Shown here: positions 10,368-22,130 of the stretch, piece after piece | Position numbering within the stretch: position 1 is the stretch's first letter | Layout: each line of letters begins with the position of its first letter | Origin: Anaeramoeba flamelloides | Lineage: Eukaryota > Metamonada > Anaeramoebidae | NCBI GenBank assembly: GCA_027625915.1 | Contig: JANTQA010000015.1 | Coordinates: 9,267,001 to 9,331,000, forward strand | Reading direction: 5' to 3' | DNA: 64,000 bases | Position numbers and translations under genes: made by a program | The notes under the pieces: generated by a model | Databases searched by the model: none | Told to the model about the DNA's origin: nothing | The model's input: only the letters and a program-made list of their open reading frames with translations

Positions 10368-12282
10368 TCCACACAAGTATAAATTGAAAAAAATTGAATT
10401 TATAAATATTGGATCTCTGGGTGAATTACTCATCGTTCCAAAATTCAAATAATCTGAAAAATTGATTTTTCAAGTTTAGAGCTCTGTATCTCCTCTAGTT
10501 TAGAAGTTATTCTCAATTTTCGATTTTTTGTCAAAAAAAAATTTTTTTTTGAAATTTTGAATTTTTCATTTCTAAAAAAGGTACCTTTTAACACAAAAAT
10601 AATTTATTTTTGGTGTTTTAAAGATCATCTTACTAGGGTAATTTTTGATCAAAAATATTATTTTAGTGAAAAAATATGAAAAAATGAAGGTTTTAAAAAA
10701 AAAATATTTTTTGAAAATTTTTTTACTACTCTTTTGATTTTCCCATTTTTGATTTACTCAAATTTTATATTTATAATATATTTTAAACTACAATAGTTAT
10801 ACATTTTTTAATTTTGAAAATTTTTTTTTTAGATTAAAAAAAATTTTTTTATTATTTTTTTTTCACTTTTATCAAAGTTAATTATAAAAATACATAAGTT
10901 ACTGTGAATATGAGTTGATAAAATGAAATATAAAAAATAATTAGATATAGACAAAAAATTTTTAACAAAAATTTTTTATTTTGATTTTTTTTGTGAAGTT
11001 TTTAAATTTAAACTTAATGAGGGTTAGAGGTTTCGAAAATATTTAGTATTTAAAATAGGTGTTTTTGACTTTTTTCAAAATTGAAAATTTTAAAAAATGT
11101 ATATAAAAAATTTTTTTCAAAATATTTTCAAAACTACTAAAAATTGGTAACTTTGAAAGAAAAATGTTTTTTTTTAAACATCTCAAAAAAATGATTTTTA
11201 TTTTTATTTTTACTGAAAAACAATGTTTTAAAAAAAAATTTTTTTTTTAATAGGAAAACTCTAGTAAATTTTATTTTTTTCTCATTTAACAGAAAAAAAA
11301 ATCACATTACCAATATTTTGAAAAAAAAATTATTATACCTCATCTTATTTTATCTAAATATTCATTTTTTCAAATTTTTGATAGTGTAATCACTAGAAAA
11401 ATATAAAAAAAATGCTAAAAAAATTCAAAAAAATTTTTACTAGATTTTCTTATTAAAATGATTTTTTTCAAAAAAAAAATTTTTTTATATAAGTTTTTTT
11501 CAATTCAATTTTAAATTTGTTAATTTTTTTACAAAGAAAAAAAAAAAAAAAAATTAATCGTAAAAAACTAGAGTTTTTTTTTTCAAAAAAAAAATATATT
11601 AGAAAAATTACTCAATTAAAAATTCAATTTTATTATCTTCATATTTTTTATAATTTTAAAATATCCAATAATTACTCATTAAATCAGCGGTAGAGCACCG
11701 AGATCTCAAATTTTGAAAAGTGTGTAGCAGGAGTTCGATTCCTGATAAGATCAATTAAATTAATAATTTTTTTTTTTTTTTTTTTAAAATTTTTATAAAT
11801 AATTTGATCAATTAAAGTATACATGTTTGCTACCTGAATTTACCTTTAAATCTTTTCAAAATTAATTTTTTCAAAAATTCAAATCCTCTTAAGGTACCAA
11901 AATTCGGATAAATACTGGTAACTAAGTAGTTTTTTCCGTGTGAGGAGTAGAAGATTTTAAATTATTTATATATAGTTAAACCTACAATTAAAAAAAAAAC
12001 TTTAAAATTCATTTTAATCTATGGGAGTCACTATATAAACAATATAAAAACAATCTCTATAATTCATTTTTTTGGGGCTCTTAAATTTTTCGAGTTATTA
12101 TCCAAAATAGTTGTGAAAAATCACAATTAAAAAATTTGTATATAAAAATCGATTTTGGACAATATCTCGAAAACTAGACGTCCTAGAGACTTCTAAACAC
12201 CAAAAATCGAAATTTAAGAAAATATTTAATTTGCTGAGCAATAAAAAAATTTTTTGTTCCCAGTTTTATATTTACTCTTGTG
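10368..12282 (+). repeat. Right member of the large opposed repeat pair (~1.9 kb)
   Basis: Inverse counterpart of 2375-4080. It is ~200 bp longer because of a segment around 10930-11170 (containing TGAGGGTTAGAGGTTTCG) that is missing or replaced in the left member. Divergence is scattered substitutions and A/T-run length changes, so the two are old. The interior between the members (4081-10367) contains only small transposon debris. Confidence 0.8.
11672..11750 (+). ncRNA. Degenerate tRNA-like module in the right large repeat
   Basis: A-box-like AATCAGCGGTAGAGCACCGAG and B-box-like CAGGAGTTCGATTCCTG. The latter can form a 5-bp T-arm stem (CAGGA/TCCTG) around GTTCGAT. The anticodon and acceptor stems are not formed, so it is called tRNA-like, not a tRNA gene. 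Confidence 0.5.
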
Positions 12283-13668
12283 CAGTTACAATTAAAATAT
12301 AATAATACTTGTTTTGTGAATTTAATACATTAAATATTTTTCATAATTTTTTTTTTTTTGAGGTAAAATTATTTTCACAAAATTTAATCGATTTTTTGTA
12401 AAAATTTTACATTTGAGAGTTTATTTTTAAGAATTTCTTTTTTAATGATAGATATTTAAGGAAAAATACCATATTTTCTTATAATTTATATGCAATTTCC
12501 CTGATTATTTAATGTATGGTTCTTCGAGGGTAAAGAAACACTCTATATAAATTTGAAACATGAGTTTAACAGATTGAAATGTGTAATTATCACAAAGGTA
12601 CTTTTATTTATAAGGCAAGCCTCAGTTTTCTACAGAGATTTTAAAAAGCTGAAACTCAAATTTTTAAAAAAGAGTGACTTAAACTCTTCCAAAATTCCAA
12701 ATCAATAGGCTACTGTAACACTTTAAATAACTTTTTATAATCACATAACAAAAAAAAAAAAGTTGATGGAATAATTTTTCATTAGATTTTTGTTTAATAA
12801 ACAATATTATATCAAAATAAAATAATGAATTAACTTGAACACAATTCAATCTCAACATGAATATTATTCAATCATTTCACTAAAAGAAAATATAAAAACT
12901 GATAAATTGATCTCAAAAAGATGATTTTTTGTGTTTATTATCTGAAATAATACTTTAAAAGATGATCAACAAAACTTTTTAAAAATCAAAACCTTTCATA
13001 AATTCAAGTATTAAAAAAAAATTGATTTCTGTCCAAGTGTATAATTAATATAATTATAATGTTTTAAATAAAAAATCAATAAAAAAAAAGCGAAGAACAA
13101 GTTGTTAATTTTTTTACGATTAAAAATTCATCAATTATGAAATTTGAAGTAACCTTAACTCAAATTTTTAAGTTCTGTTCAAAAAGAACGTTTAATTCCG
13201 TTTTACCAACCACTGCTCAAAGAATAACACTCTAAAACCAAAAATCAAAAAATATATTTCGAGAAAGAATCTCAGCGTATTACTTTTTTGTATAGAGTGT
13301 CTCAATTTTTGAGAAACAAAAATCAAAAACTTATCCTAGAGAAATTAAAATACAGAGGGGTTTAAAGAACACACCTTTATACAAACATTTTTTAATCCTT
13401 ATTTAAAAAAAATGTAAAAAGAAATCAAAAATATCGAGAAAAATACTAATTTTGTTTGGATAGAATAGGATTTGACAAATATTTTGGTGGCAATTTCATA
13501 ACAATGTATCTCGATTTGTTTTTTTAAAATACAGAAATATACTCAACCAAAACAGTAAACCATTGTTAATGTCAGACAAGAACTTAAAAATGAAATCAAG
13601 TAAATTTAAATTCATTTTTTTCAAAAGTATTTTTCTTTTAATTTTCTTATATTTGATTATTTCCTCAA
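12283..13668. other. Gene-free stretch upstream of Arp2
   Basis: AT-rich. It presumably holds the Arp2 promoter, but no recognisable element stands out. Confidence 0.4.
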
Positions 13669-14292
13669 ATGAGTAACGTGGACAAAAGTATCATTGTTTG
13701 TGGTAAGTGCTCTTGGATTAATCTTTTTTATTGAATTCATTTTCAAAGATCTTCATTTTCATATTTAAATTTTGGCTCATCACTATTTCTTTGTAAACCA
13801 AACACTCTTTTGGTTGACTGGAACTTTTCCTTAATAGATAACGGTACTGGTTTTGTAAAGGTTGGCTATGCAAATTCAAATTTCCCAGCAGCTGTTTTTC
13901 CTTCAATCGTTGGAAGACCAGTTCTTCGATATGAAGAGAATGTAACAAATGTTAAAATTAAAGACATCATGATTGGAGAAGAAGCAGAACAAGTCAGGAA
14001 TATGCTCCAAATTAGTCACCCTCTCGAAAATGGTAAAATTGTCTCAAATTTCTATTTTTTTATTTTATTTTATGACTTGTGGAAACAAAAAACACAAAAA
14101 AAATAAGAAACCATCCTTTGCTTAATCATTTTGAAAATCAAGAAAGATAAAGTTTTTAAGAGCTTTTTAAAAACCCATTTCAAATTTATGTCCTTTTTCA
14201 TCTTTTTTTTTCTCGAGAACTAATCCAATTCAAAAACAATAAGGAATTTTTCTCTTTATTTTTAATTTTTTCAATTTTTTTCTTCTCGAAAT

Positions 14293-14327
<35 letters not shown>

Positions 14328-15771
14328 CGCCATGTCACAAGAATCAAATTTTTACAAATTAAAACTTTTGATACTTTTTTGAGTAATTTAAATATATATT
14401 TTTGTTTTCTTTTTATGCTATTCTTTTTTTTTAATAAGGAAACAAGAAAGTAGCTCTTTTAAATTTTATTGTCTTGTGTGTTTTTTATTTTTTTAATTAT
14501 TTGATCCAAGGACTCGTCTATAATTAAACAACCAATCCCCACATTAAAAAAAATTTTTTTTTTCAACAAACATAAAAAAAAAACGAAAAACAAAACAAAA
14601 AACAAAAAAAAACTTGTAAAATAAAGGTATTGTCCGAAATTGGGAAGATATGAAATATCTTTATGACTATACCTTTGATAAAAAATTGGGGATTGAAACT
14701 TCAGACTGTAAAATTTTGCTTACAGAAGCCCCAATGAATCCAGACAAAAACAGAGAAAAGATGGTTGAAATGATGTTTGAAACCTACAACTTCAAGGCTG
14801 TGTATGTAGCCATTCAAGCCATTCTTGTTCTTTACGCACAAGGCTTAATGACAGGCGTCGTCGTTGATTCTGGTGATGGTGTGACACATATTGTACCAGT
14901 CTATGAGTCTTTTGTCTTGCCACATCTGGTCAAAAGAATCGATATCGCAGGAAGGGACATTACCAGATATCTCATCAAACTTTTATTGCTCCGTGGATAT
15001 GTTTTCAACAGAACTGCAGATTTTGACACAGCAAGGAAAATCAAAGAAAAGCTTTGCTATGTATGCCACGACCTCGATCTCGAAAAAAGACTTGCACTTG
15101 AAACGACGGCACTTGTAAGGCCATATAAACTCCCCGATGGAAGAACAATTCGAATCGGTGCAGAAAGGTTTGAAGCACCCGAAGTTCTGTTCCAACCCAA
15201 CTTAGTTGATGTTGAAAGCGTTGGCATTTCGGAAGCATTATTTCAAGTTATCAATAAAGCACCAATTGATATCCGTCCACAAGTAACTTTTTTTTCTTTT
15301 TCTTTTTTTCTTTCTTTTTTTTTTTTTTCATCTTTTTTTCTTATCCTTACTCTTTTTTACTTATCCTTTCTTTTTCTGATCCTTTCTTTTCTGACTTTAA
15401 ATATATTCATAAATGATCTTCAATATCAAATTGTAATTCTATAACAACAACAATATTATTGTTAATGACAAAAATAGTTATATCAACACATTGTATTATC
15501 CGGAGGAACTTCAATGTTTCCAGGTTTGACAACAAGAATGGAAAAAGATATCAAAGAATTATATTGTACACATGTCTTAAAAGGAAAAAGAGAAGGATTA
15601 AAAAAATTCAAACTCCATATTGAAGATCCACCAAGAAGAAAGCATATGGTCTTTTTAGGAGGAGCAGTTCTCGCCGGGTTAATTAAAGACAGACCAATTT
15701 GGGTTACTCGTGAAGAATATGCAGAAAATGGTGTCAGGTGTGTTGAAAAATTAAAAGGAAAAAAACTGTAA
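13669..15771 (+). CDS. ARP2: Actin-related protein 2 (Arp2/3 complex subunit), four exons
   Basis: Arp2 pairs with Arp3 to form the actin-like seed of the Arp2/3 complex, which nucleates branched actin filaments in the cytosol. Exons are 13669-13702, 13838-14032, 14627-15282 and 15478-15771. Introns begin GTAAGT, GTAAAA and GTAACT and end TAG, AAG and TAG. Joined, they give 392 residues, against 394 in human. The first phosphate loop DNGTG is split by intron 1 (residues 12-16). The second, [10 protein letters not shown], is at 155-164, and the adenosine-binding SGGTSM at 303-308. The stretches [24 protein letters not shown] and [18 protein letters not shown] are diagnostic of Arp2 rather than actin or Arp3. 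The start ATG gives the usual short N-terminus before the nucleotide loop. Intron 2 (594 bp) holds a 30-base T run. The gene looks intact. Confidence 0.97.
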
Positions 15772-17370
15772 AGCAAAAATAAGAAGAATAAATTATTTTT
15801 TTTTTTCTTTTTCTTTAACCCAAGGATTAGTTTTTCAACAAAATCAAAAAAAAATATAACCTTAAAAAAAATTCAATTTTTTCCAAATCCAACCTTTAAA
15901 TTAATTAAATTGAAGTTTTGTTCACACCTTAATTTGAACTTTTGTTTTTAATTTGATACATCTATATTTTTATTTTTCTATTTTTTCTCTATTTGGTGAT
16001 TAATTCACTTTTTTTAACAAAGAAACGATCATCTACTTCCATTTTATAAACAATTTTCATCATTAAATTTTTTTTTTTAATTTTTTTTTTGAATCCAAAA
16101 TTTTTTTTATTTTTTGAAAATAACTATATTTTCGATTTTAAATTCGGTTTTGTTAATAAGAAATTGGATTGTTTCTATTTATTTTGAATATTCTCGTTAA
16201 TGGCTGAATTAATTCAAGAATTCAAATAATTTAAAGTTGTTATTTCATAATTAAAAATATATAATCCAGATGTTAATTGGCTTAATATAAAAGATTTAAA
16301 TAATCTAAATTTTTAAGCCATTTTGAAGTGAATTTTGATTAAATAACCGTTTTGCAGTTATTAAATATTTCTTTAGATTTTTTTTAAATAATAAACTCTA
16401 CTTGACATTTTATTTAAATTAATACCAAAATATTTAATTTTTTAAAAAATCTAATTGTTTAACTTTAATACATTTATAGGGTTTAATTTTTATATAATAA
16501 TAAGCCCATCATTTATTTAAACTGCAAGTATAATAAAAAAACAAAAAATATATAGTAAAAAAAATCTATTCTTTTTCATTTTTTTGTAAAAAATTATTGG
16601 GGAAAAGGAGTAATTAAGAGAGTAGTATTTGTTAAAAATTATAAGAAATATCGTCAAGATCATGAAATTTTTTTTTTTTTGTAATTTGTGTTTCGACTTA
16701 TGAAATAGATATGTCAACCCCATTTAAACAATTTATTAATTTTGATCTCCTAATTTGAAATATAAAATATACATGTATCTAGTATAAAACTAAAAAAAGC
16801 AACCTGTTATTTTTATTAACAAATTAAGTTAATTCTTGAAAAAATGTAAAAATATGTTTTTTGTTTTATGTTGAAAAGTATTGATTTCAAAAGAAAATAT
16901 TCGCTTTTGTTTTTATTTTTTAATAATGAATATTTAAATACAAATTTCAACCAATAAAACTAATTATAGTATAGATTATTAACTAAATGAATATATGACA
17001 GAAGTTTAACAAAATTTTATCAATAAAATTGAGATCTATTAAGAATTTTTTTTTTTAATTCACATATTTCAAAAAAGTCCATTTCATTTTTTCAAAAAAT
17101 GAAAAAATATTGTAAAAAGGGTTTTTTAATAATTTTTTTGGTTTTATTCACAAGAACAGTTCTGATAATTTAAATCATTTTTTGTCAGAATAAAATGAAT
17201 TTTGAATTTTTTGAGGAAAAAATTATTTAATTCCACATATCTTCAAGAAAATTTTATTTTGAAAAATTGAATTTCATCTTGTAAGAAAAGCACGATTTCT
17301 ATTGAAAAATTTTTAAATGACATTAAATTTTCATTTTTATAACTATTCTTAAAAAAAGTCAATTATTTTT
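15772..17370. other. Gene-free stretch downstream of Arp2
   Basis: AT-rich with many T-runs. No frame, repeat or RNA gene that I can support. Confidence 0.4.
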
Positions 17371-17379
17371 CAACCGGTT

Positions 17380-17890
17380 TAATAAATCAATTTTTTGGTT
17401 AAACCAAAAAAAGTATCTCCAAAATGAAAAAAAAAAAAAATTAATAATCCTGATAATTAAAACTTATTATTGTATATTAATGATGTAAACAGTAATAAAA
17501 AGGGGAAATAATTGTTATTATGTTAAAAATAAAATTAATTTAAGTGCTTTTCTTTTTCAGAAAAAAAATTTTGATCTCACAAAAAAAATATTCTTTTATG
17601 GGTTTCTTAGTCGATCAGAATTTAATGATACTTGGAATAGACAAAAATTGTAAGTAGAGAATATCAAAAATAACATATTGTAAAATTTCGTCTTGTTGTA
17701 GTAGAGTACTGATCAGTTGAGATAAAAGTTTATCAGAATAAAAAAAGTGAAGATGAAAAAAATTAAATTTTGATAATTTTAAAAAAGTTTTTTATTATTT
17801 AGTTATATTAAGTTTGTTTAATTTATTTTAATTCTGATTTAATTTTTTTGTTATTAATATTGATAAAATCAAAAAAAACACAGATAATAC
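17380..17890 (+). repeat. Dispersed repeat, copy A
   Basis: Matches 52385-52870 in the same orientation. Shared blocks are GGTTAAACCAAAA/GGTTAACCAAAA, AATATTCTTT...GGGTTTCTTAG/GGATTTCTCAG, GTAAGTAGAGAATATC/CTAAGCAGAGAATATC and AAATTTCGTCTTGTTGT/AAATTTTGTCCTGTTGT. Non-coding and considerably diverged. Confidence 0.55.
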
Positions 17891-18183
17891 TAGAGAAATG
17901 ATGTTTACTAAATGTATTTGTTTAATAAAATGGAAAAGATATCACTTCTTTTTCATTTTTATAAAAAGAGGTTGAAATGAAATAGATGAAATATATTTTT
18001 TTCTATTTTTTGTTTGTTTCCTTGCCATTTCAATGCTTTTACATTTTTAAGTAGAGTTTCATTGAAGGGGGGTTATAAATGATTGTAATTTTGAAGATAT
18101 AAAAAAAAAATTCTATGTTGAAATTTTCACTGATTTATATTACCAATACGAGCATATCCCAAGTTCTTGTTTCTATCATTTAT

Positions 18184-19775
18184 TTAAGGTTTACAATCCC
18201 TGAAATTTGAAAAAAAAAAGATTAAATTGTATTTATGCATCGAAATGTTAATTTGGTTCTCAGATGATCGATCTTTGACTTGGTTTTAATTTTAATAGGG
18301 GTCGAAAAAATCAATTTTTTCAATTCATATTTTATTTTTCCGAAATTCGAATTTAAAAATCTAAGGTTAAGAAATTGGGATTTTTTTCATGAAAAATTAA
18401 ATTTTGATTTCTGGGTTGTCAATTGAAAAATTTAATTTCTATTTTACAGAATTAACTAAAAAAATTTTTGAGAAAACACTAAAGTCAAAAACTTTATCTA
18501 AAATTAAAGTATTTATGAATTTGACTTGAAAAAGAAAAATATTTGCAAAAAAACTTTGAAAAAGGTAAAAGATAGTTTTAAAAAAATTAAAAAAATTTTT
18601 AGTCAACAAAAACTCGCCAATAGAGTAAAATTACAAATGTTTAATTCCATATATATTAGCCAATTATTTTATGGACGAGTAATTTTTAATTTAAATCAAA
18701 AATATTTTGACTCAATTGATGTTTGGATAAATAAAAAAGTAACAAAATTTTTAAAAATAAATCCACACTCTCCAAGAATAATTTATAAAAGTGAAGCTAA
18801 ACTTGACCAAGCCAGAATATCAATCTACAAAAGAAGATATAAACTCAAAAAAAAATTAGAAATACTTGGGTTTGATCACATTTCACAAAAATTAAAATTT
18901 TCCAAGAAAAAAGATATTAATATCAATTGGGAAATAGAAAACTTAAAATTACTAAATGTAGACCTAAATGATTTTAGACAAAAGTTAATTATAAATAGTT
19001 CTGGGTGGAAAGGGCAAGAATATTTAAAAATTATTAATTACAATAACAATATCAATAAACAACAAAAATATTTAAAATGGGCAGGCTCAACTTCCATTTT
19101 AAAATTAAGAAATTTCACAAATTATCTAAACAGATATTCTTATGTTTATGATAAAAATAAATTAAAAACAAAATTCTGCAACTTATGTAAAAATCATTCT
19201 AATCGGGAAATAATAGAAGATATCGATCATTTTCTATGGGACTGGCCATTCTATGGAAAAAATCAAAAAATTTGGATTAATGAATTAATTCAAATTAATA
19301 AAAATAATAAGCAATTTAAGAATAATATCCTTGATATTATTCGAAATAAAGACTCATTATTTATTTTATCATTGGTCAATGATAAAGAAAATTATGACTC
19401 TTTATTAAAATTTCTAAACAAAAATTTAGAAATTAGGGCTGTAAGAGGAAACTAGTTCCTCCCTTCAAAAAAAAAAAAAAAAAAAACTAAACAAATTTTT
19501 AAAAAGCCACAAATAAGATAAAAACCTAATTAATAATTTCAATCAACAACCTACAAACGATATTGTTTTAGAATTTGTCATTATATTACTACCAGTCTAT
19601 TAGTCTTTGACTCTCTCATTCGGGTTTCTCAAAGAAAACCAATTCATTAACTACCTTTTTGAACCAGTATTAAAACTAAAACCAAGCCAAAGATCTATCA
19701 TCTGAGAACCAAAATAAAATTTCAATGCATAAATACAAGACAATCTTGGTTTCAAATTTCAGGGATTGTAAAGCT
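18184..19775. mobile_element. Foldback element with a LINE inserted in its interior
   Basis: The left arm (18184-18297, starting TTAAGGTTTACAATCCCTGA) is matched in inverse by 19669-19775 (ending CAGGGATTGTAAAGCTT). Both carry the GATCGATC/TGAGAACCAAA and TTTATGCAT landmarks of the palindrome family at 36.8 kb. Sequence at 18405-18470 (GGGTTGTCAATTGAAA ... TTACAGAATTA) matches the inverse of that palindrome's loop. The LINE fragment with its poly(A) tail lies between the arms. Confidence 0.7.
18508..19486 (+). mobile_element. 5'-truncated LINE: C-terminal part of reverse-transcriptase ORF plus poly(A)
   Basis: The frame opens just after a TAA at 18505-18507 with no early ATG and runs to a stop at 19453-19455, about 315 codons. 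The start has the basic thumb-like pattern QQKLANRVKLQMFNSIYISQLFYG. The end has a zinc-knuckle-like run CNLCKNHSNREIIEDIDHFLWDWPFYG. This matches the C-terminus of non-LTR retrotransposon polymerases, where C-x2-C and H-x4-C are usual. The last cysteine here is W, while another copy at 27.2 kb keeps HFLWNC. The palm domain with its YADD-type motif and any endonuclease are absent. A ~20-base A run at 19467-19486 closes the element, as expected of a target-primed insertion. It is a dead fragment with an open frame, so it is fairly young. Confidence 0.8.
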
Positions 19776-19946
19776 TCAAGTAACTATTTTGATTTTCAAA
19801 AGAAAATAGATTTTGATTTTGAACAAAGGTATTGATCATTCATAAAACCATCTTGAAAAGATTTTTCTCAAGCAAATTGTTATTTTTTTTAATTTGTTTT
19901 TTCTTTGAATTGGTTAGAAATTATTTACTCAAACCCCCAATAAATA

Positions 19947-20483
19947 ATGGAAAAAGTCTTTGAAACGATAACTTCAAGAAGATCAATGAGGACGTACGAA
20001 GAAACTGAAGTTTCTGAAGAGACACTTTCAGAAATCATTCGTATTGCAAGAAGTGCGCCATCTGCTGGTAACCTCCAAAGCTATTATATCTTGTCAGTTC
20101 GAAAGAAAAAACTATTAAAAAAGCTGTGGAAACACGCAAAGGAGCAAGATCAAGTTAAAAATTGTAGTGTACTTTTGGTCTTTTGTGCTGATCTTAAACA
20201 ATCTGCAAAGAAGTATCGATCACGTGGCCGTGATTTGTATTGTATCCAAGACGCGACAATCGTGTGTTCGTATGCCCAACTTGCCTGTCAATTTTTTGGC
20301 CTTGGATCTTGTTGGGTGGGTGCTTTTAATGAGGTACAAGTTGCAAACGATCTTGATCTTCATACAAAATATAGACCAATAGCACTTTTGCCGATCGGGT
20401 TCCCACACCCAGATGAGAAAAAAAGAATGTCTAAAAAAATTAAAAAAAGAAGAAATTTGGAAGAGGTTTATAAAAAACTCTAA
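19947..20483 (+). CDS. Nitroreductase-family FMN oxidoreductase
   Basis: A 178-residue, intronless protein. Nitroreductases bind FMN as homodimers and use NAD(P)H to reduce nitro compounds, quinones or flavins. The N-terminal SRRSMRTY (10-17) is the family's phosphate-contacting arginine motif. SAPSAGNLQS (36-45) is the conserved SA-P-S-x-N-x-Q loop that contacts FMN. The helix QDATIVCSYAQLACQFFGLGSCWVGAF (101-127) is the classic buried core and dimer segment. LLPIGFP and a basic C-terminus follow. Length matches small bacterial and archaeal members. No signal peptide or organelle presequence is evident, so it is probably cytosolic. The ATG at 19947 lies five bases after a TAA and gives the family's normal start. 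Lack of introns, when several other genes here have them, fits acquisition from a prokaryote, but that needs a tree. The natural substrate cannot be told. Confidence 0.93.
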   Translation: MEKVFETITSRRSMRTYEETEVSEETLSEIIRIARSAPSAGNLQSYYILSVRKKKLLKKLWKHAKEQDQVKNCSVLLVFCADLKQSAKKYRSRGRDLYCIQDATIVCSYAQLACQFFGLGSCWVGAFNEVQVANDLDLHTKYRPIALLPIGFPHPDEKKRMSKKIKKRRNLEEVYKKL

Positions 20484-20879
20484 CATAAACTCAAACATTT
20501 TTGGTTTTATTTCAAAAAAAACCTTTTTTTTTTTTTCTTCTTCGCATCCTCAAAAACAAGTTCTGAGTGAAACGCTTTTTTTTAATTATGTACAACAAAA
20601 CGTCAATCTTTTTTTTAATACAAGTACTTTTGAATTAAAAAATAAAGTGATCACACCACACGGCACCCAATTGAATGAATCTCCAAATTAACAAAACTTT
20701 CAAAAAGATCTTTTTATTTTGATCCACTTTTGAATCTAAGAATTCAATAAAAAAATCCCACCTAATTATTTCCTTTTTTAAAGATTATGTATGTCTGTAC
20801 TTTTAGAAAATGAATTTTAACTTCTCTCATGTTTGAAATCACAAGAACACCTTGAAATAGTTTTTTTCAAATTGTTTTG
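20484..20879. other. Downstream flank of the nitroreductase gene
   Basis: T-rich tracts and no supported gene. A frame continues past the stop in another phase but has no family signature. Confidence 0.4.
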
Positions 20880-21350
20880 GAAATCTTTGTTTTAAGGAAT
20901 GAGCTTTACCATAGATTTGTGTAAATCAAAGGATGTTATAATTGAAAGTAAACCATATTAGTGATTCATGGTTCAAATGACTCTAAAAATCTATTCTAAA
21001 AATTATTGAACAATAAATTTTTGGATTTTTTTACTAATAATCACGATTAAAAATTAGTCAATTTGAAATATTTTTTTATTTAATTTTCCAAATCTAAAAA
21101 GAGAAACTAAAATAATATTACTACAGTCTTTGGAAATGAATCTTTAGAATCTCTAAAAAGTAACTATTTTTTCAATTTTTTTAATTTCGGAGATTAACTC
21201 AAAAATCACCCGTATGATTATTTTTGTTTATCTTTCTAAAAAAATAAACTCTATTTCAATATTTTTCCAATGTTTGCAAAATAATTTGTAGAAAATAATT
21301 GTAGAAACGATTATTTAATTTATAGAAAAAATTGAATTTTTAGCAACTAA

Positions 21351-21749
21351 CTGTTGTAGAAAAAAAGTGAAACACGGTTTTTAATTGGGAACATTACTGA
21401 AAATGAAAAGTAAAATCAATAAAAAGAAGAAACCAATTAACTTCAAATAATAACCCATTATATTATTTTCAATCAACCCAGCAAATACAATTTAAATGGA
21501 CTTGATTTATCGAAATTATTGGTGTGGTTTTGGAAATCGCAAAAATAGTCAATTTTTTGAACAAATTTTTAATATCTGATCAATCAAAGAAAAACCCATA
21601 CTAAGAGATAGTATTTAAAAAACTGTTATTGTTGCGAATACTTCATTTTGTCTTTATTTATTTATTTATTCTTTTTTTCATTGATTTTACTTTGAATTTT
21701 CAGTAATGTTCCCAATTAAAAACCGTGTTTCACCTTTTTCCTACAACAG
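21351..21749. mobile_element. 399-bp inverted-repeat MITE with TAA target duplication
   Basis: The ~80-bp arms begin CTGTTGTAGAAAAAAAGTGA and carry AAACACGGTTTTTAATTGGG in both orientations. TAA flanks each side (21348-21350 and 21750-21752), and the related repeat at 38104-38106 has a single TAA at the same point. A three-base TAA duplication suggests the PIF/Harbinger group, though the termini alone do not prove it. The centre is non-coding. Confidence 0.8.
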
Positions 21750-21931
21750 TAATTTACATTTCGTGACTAAATTAAGAAAGATTTTACTTTGCAACTATGT
21801 AGTCTTAATATTTATAATTCATAAAATAAAAACATAATGAGTTATGGATTTTTTTCTGAAATTCTTTTAAATTTTTTCCTAATACAAATGATTATTTTTA
21901 ATTGATGAGATCAACTTTTTTACTATTTTAC

Positions 21932-22130
21932 TAAAGTCAGTTCAACTTTTAAGAAACAAACTTTGAACGAAAATTAAGATGTAAAAAAAAATTCCAAATT
22001 AAGCAATAAAATTCAGATTGTATTAAAATAATTTGTGAAAAAAAAATTCCAAAAAATGTGCTTTAATTTGAGATTTTTTTATACCTTAAATTTCGTTGAA
22101 CTTTGTCTACTAAAAGTAGAACTAACTGTA
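21932..22130. mobile_element. TA-flanked palindromic MITE, copy 5 (diverged)
   Basis: Same family as 939-1139 but clearly older: the left terminus has drifted to AAGTCAGTTCAACTTTTAAG and the right to AAAAGTAGAACTAACTGTA. It is inserted in the dispersed repeat at a TA still visible in the uninterrupted copies (CTAATCG). Confidence 0.75.

Noticed and set aside
11672-11750. A functional tRNA gene
   Set aside because: Acceptor, D and anticodon stems do not pair. Only the internal box-like sequences and a T-arm remain.
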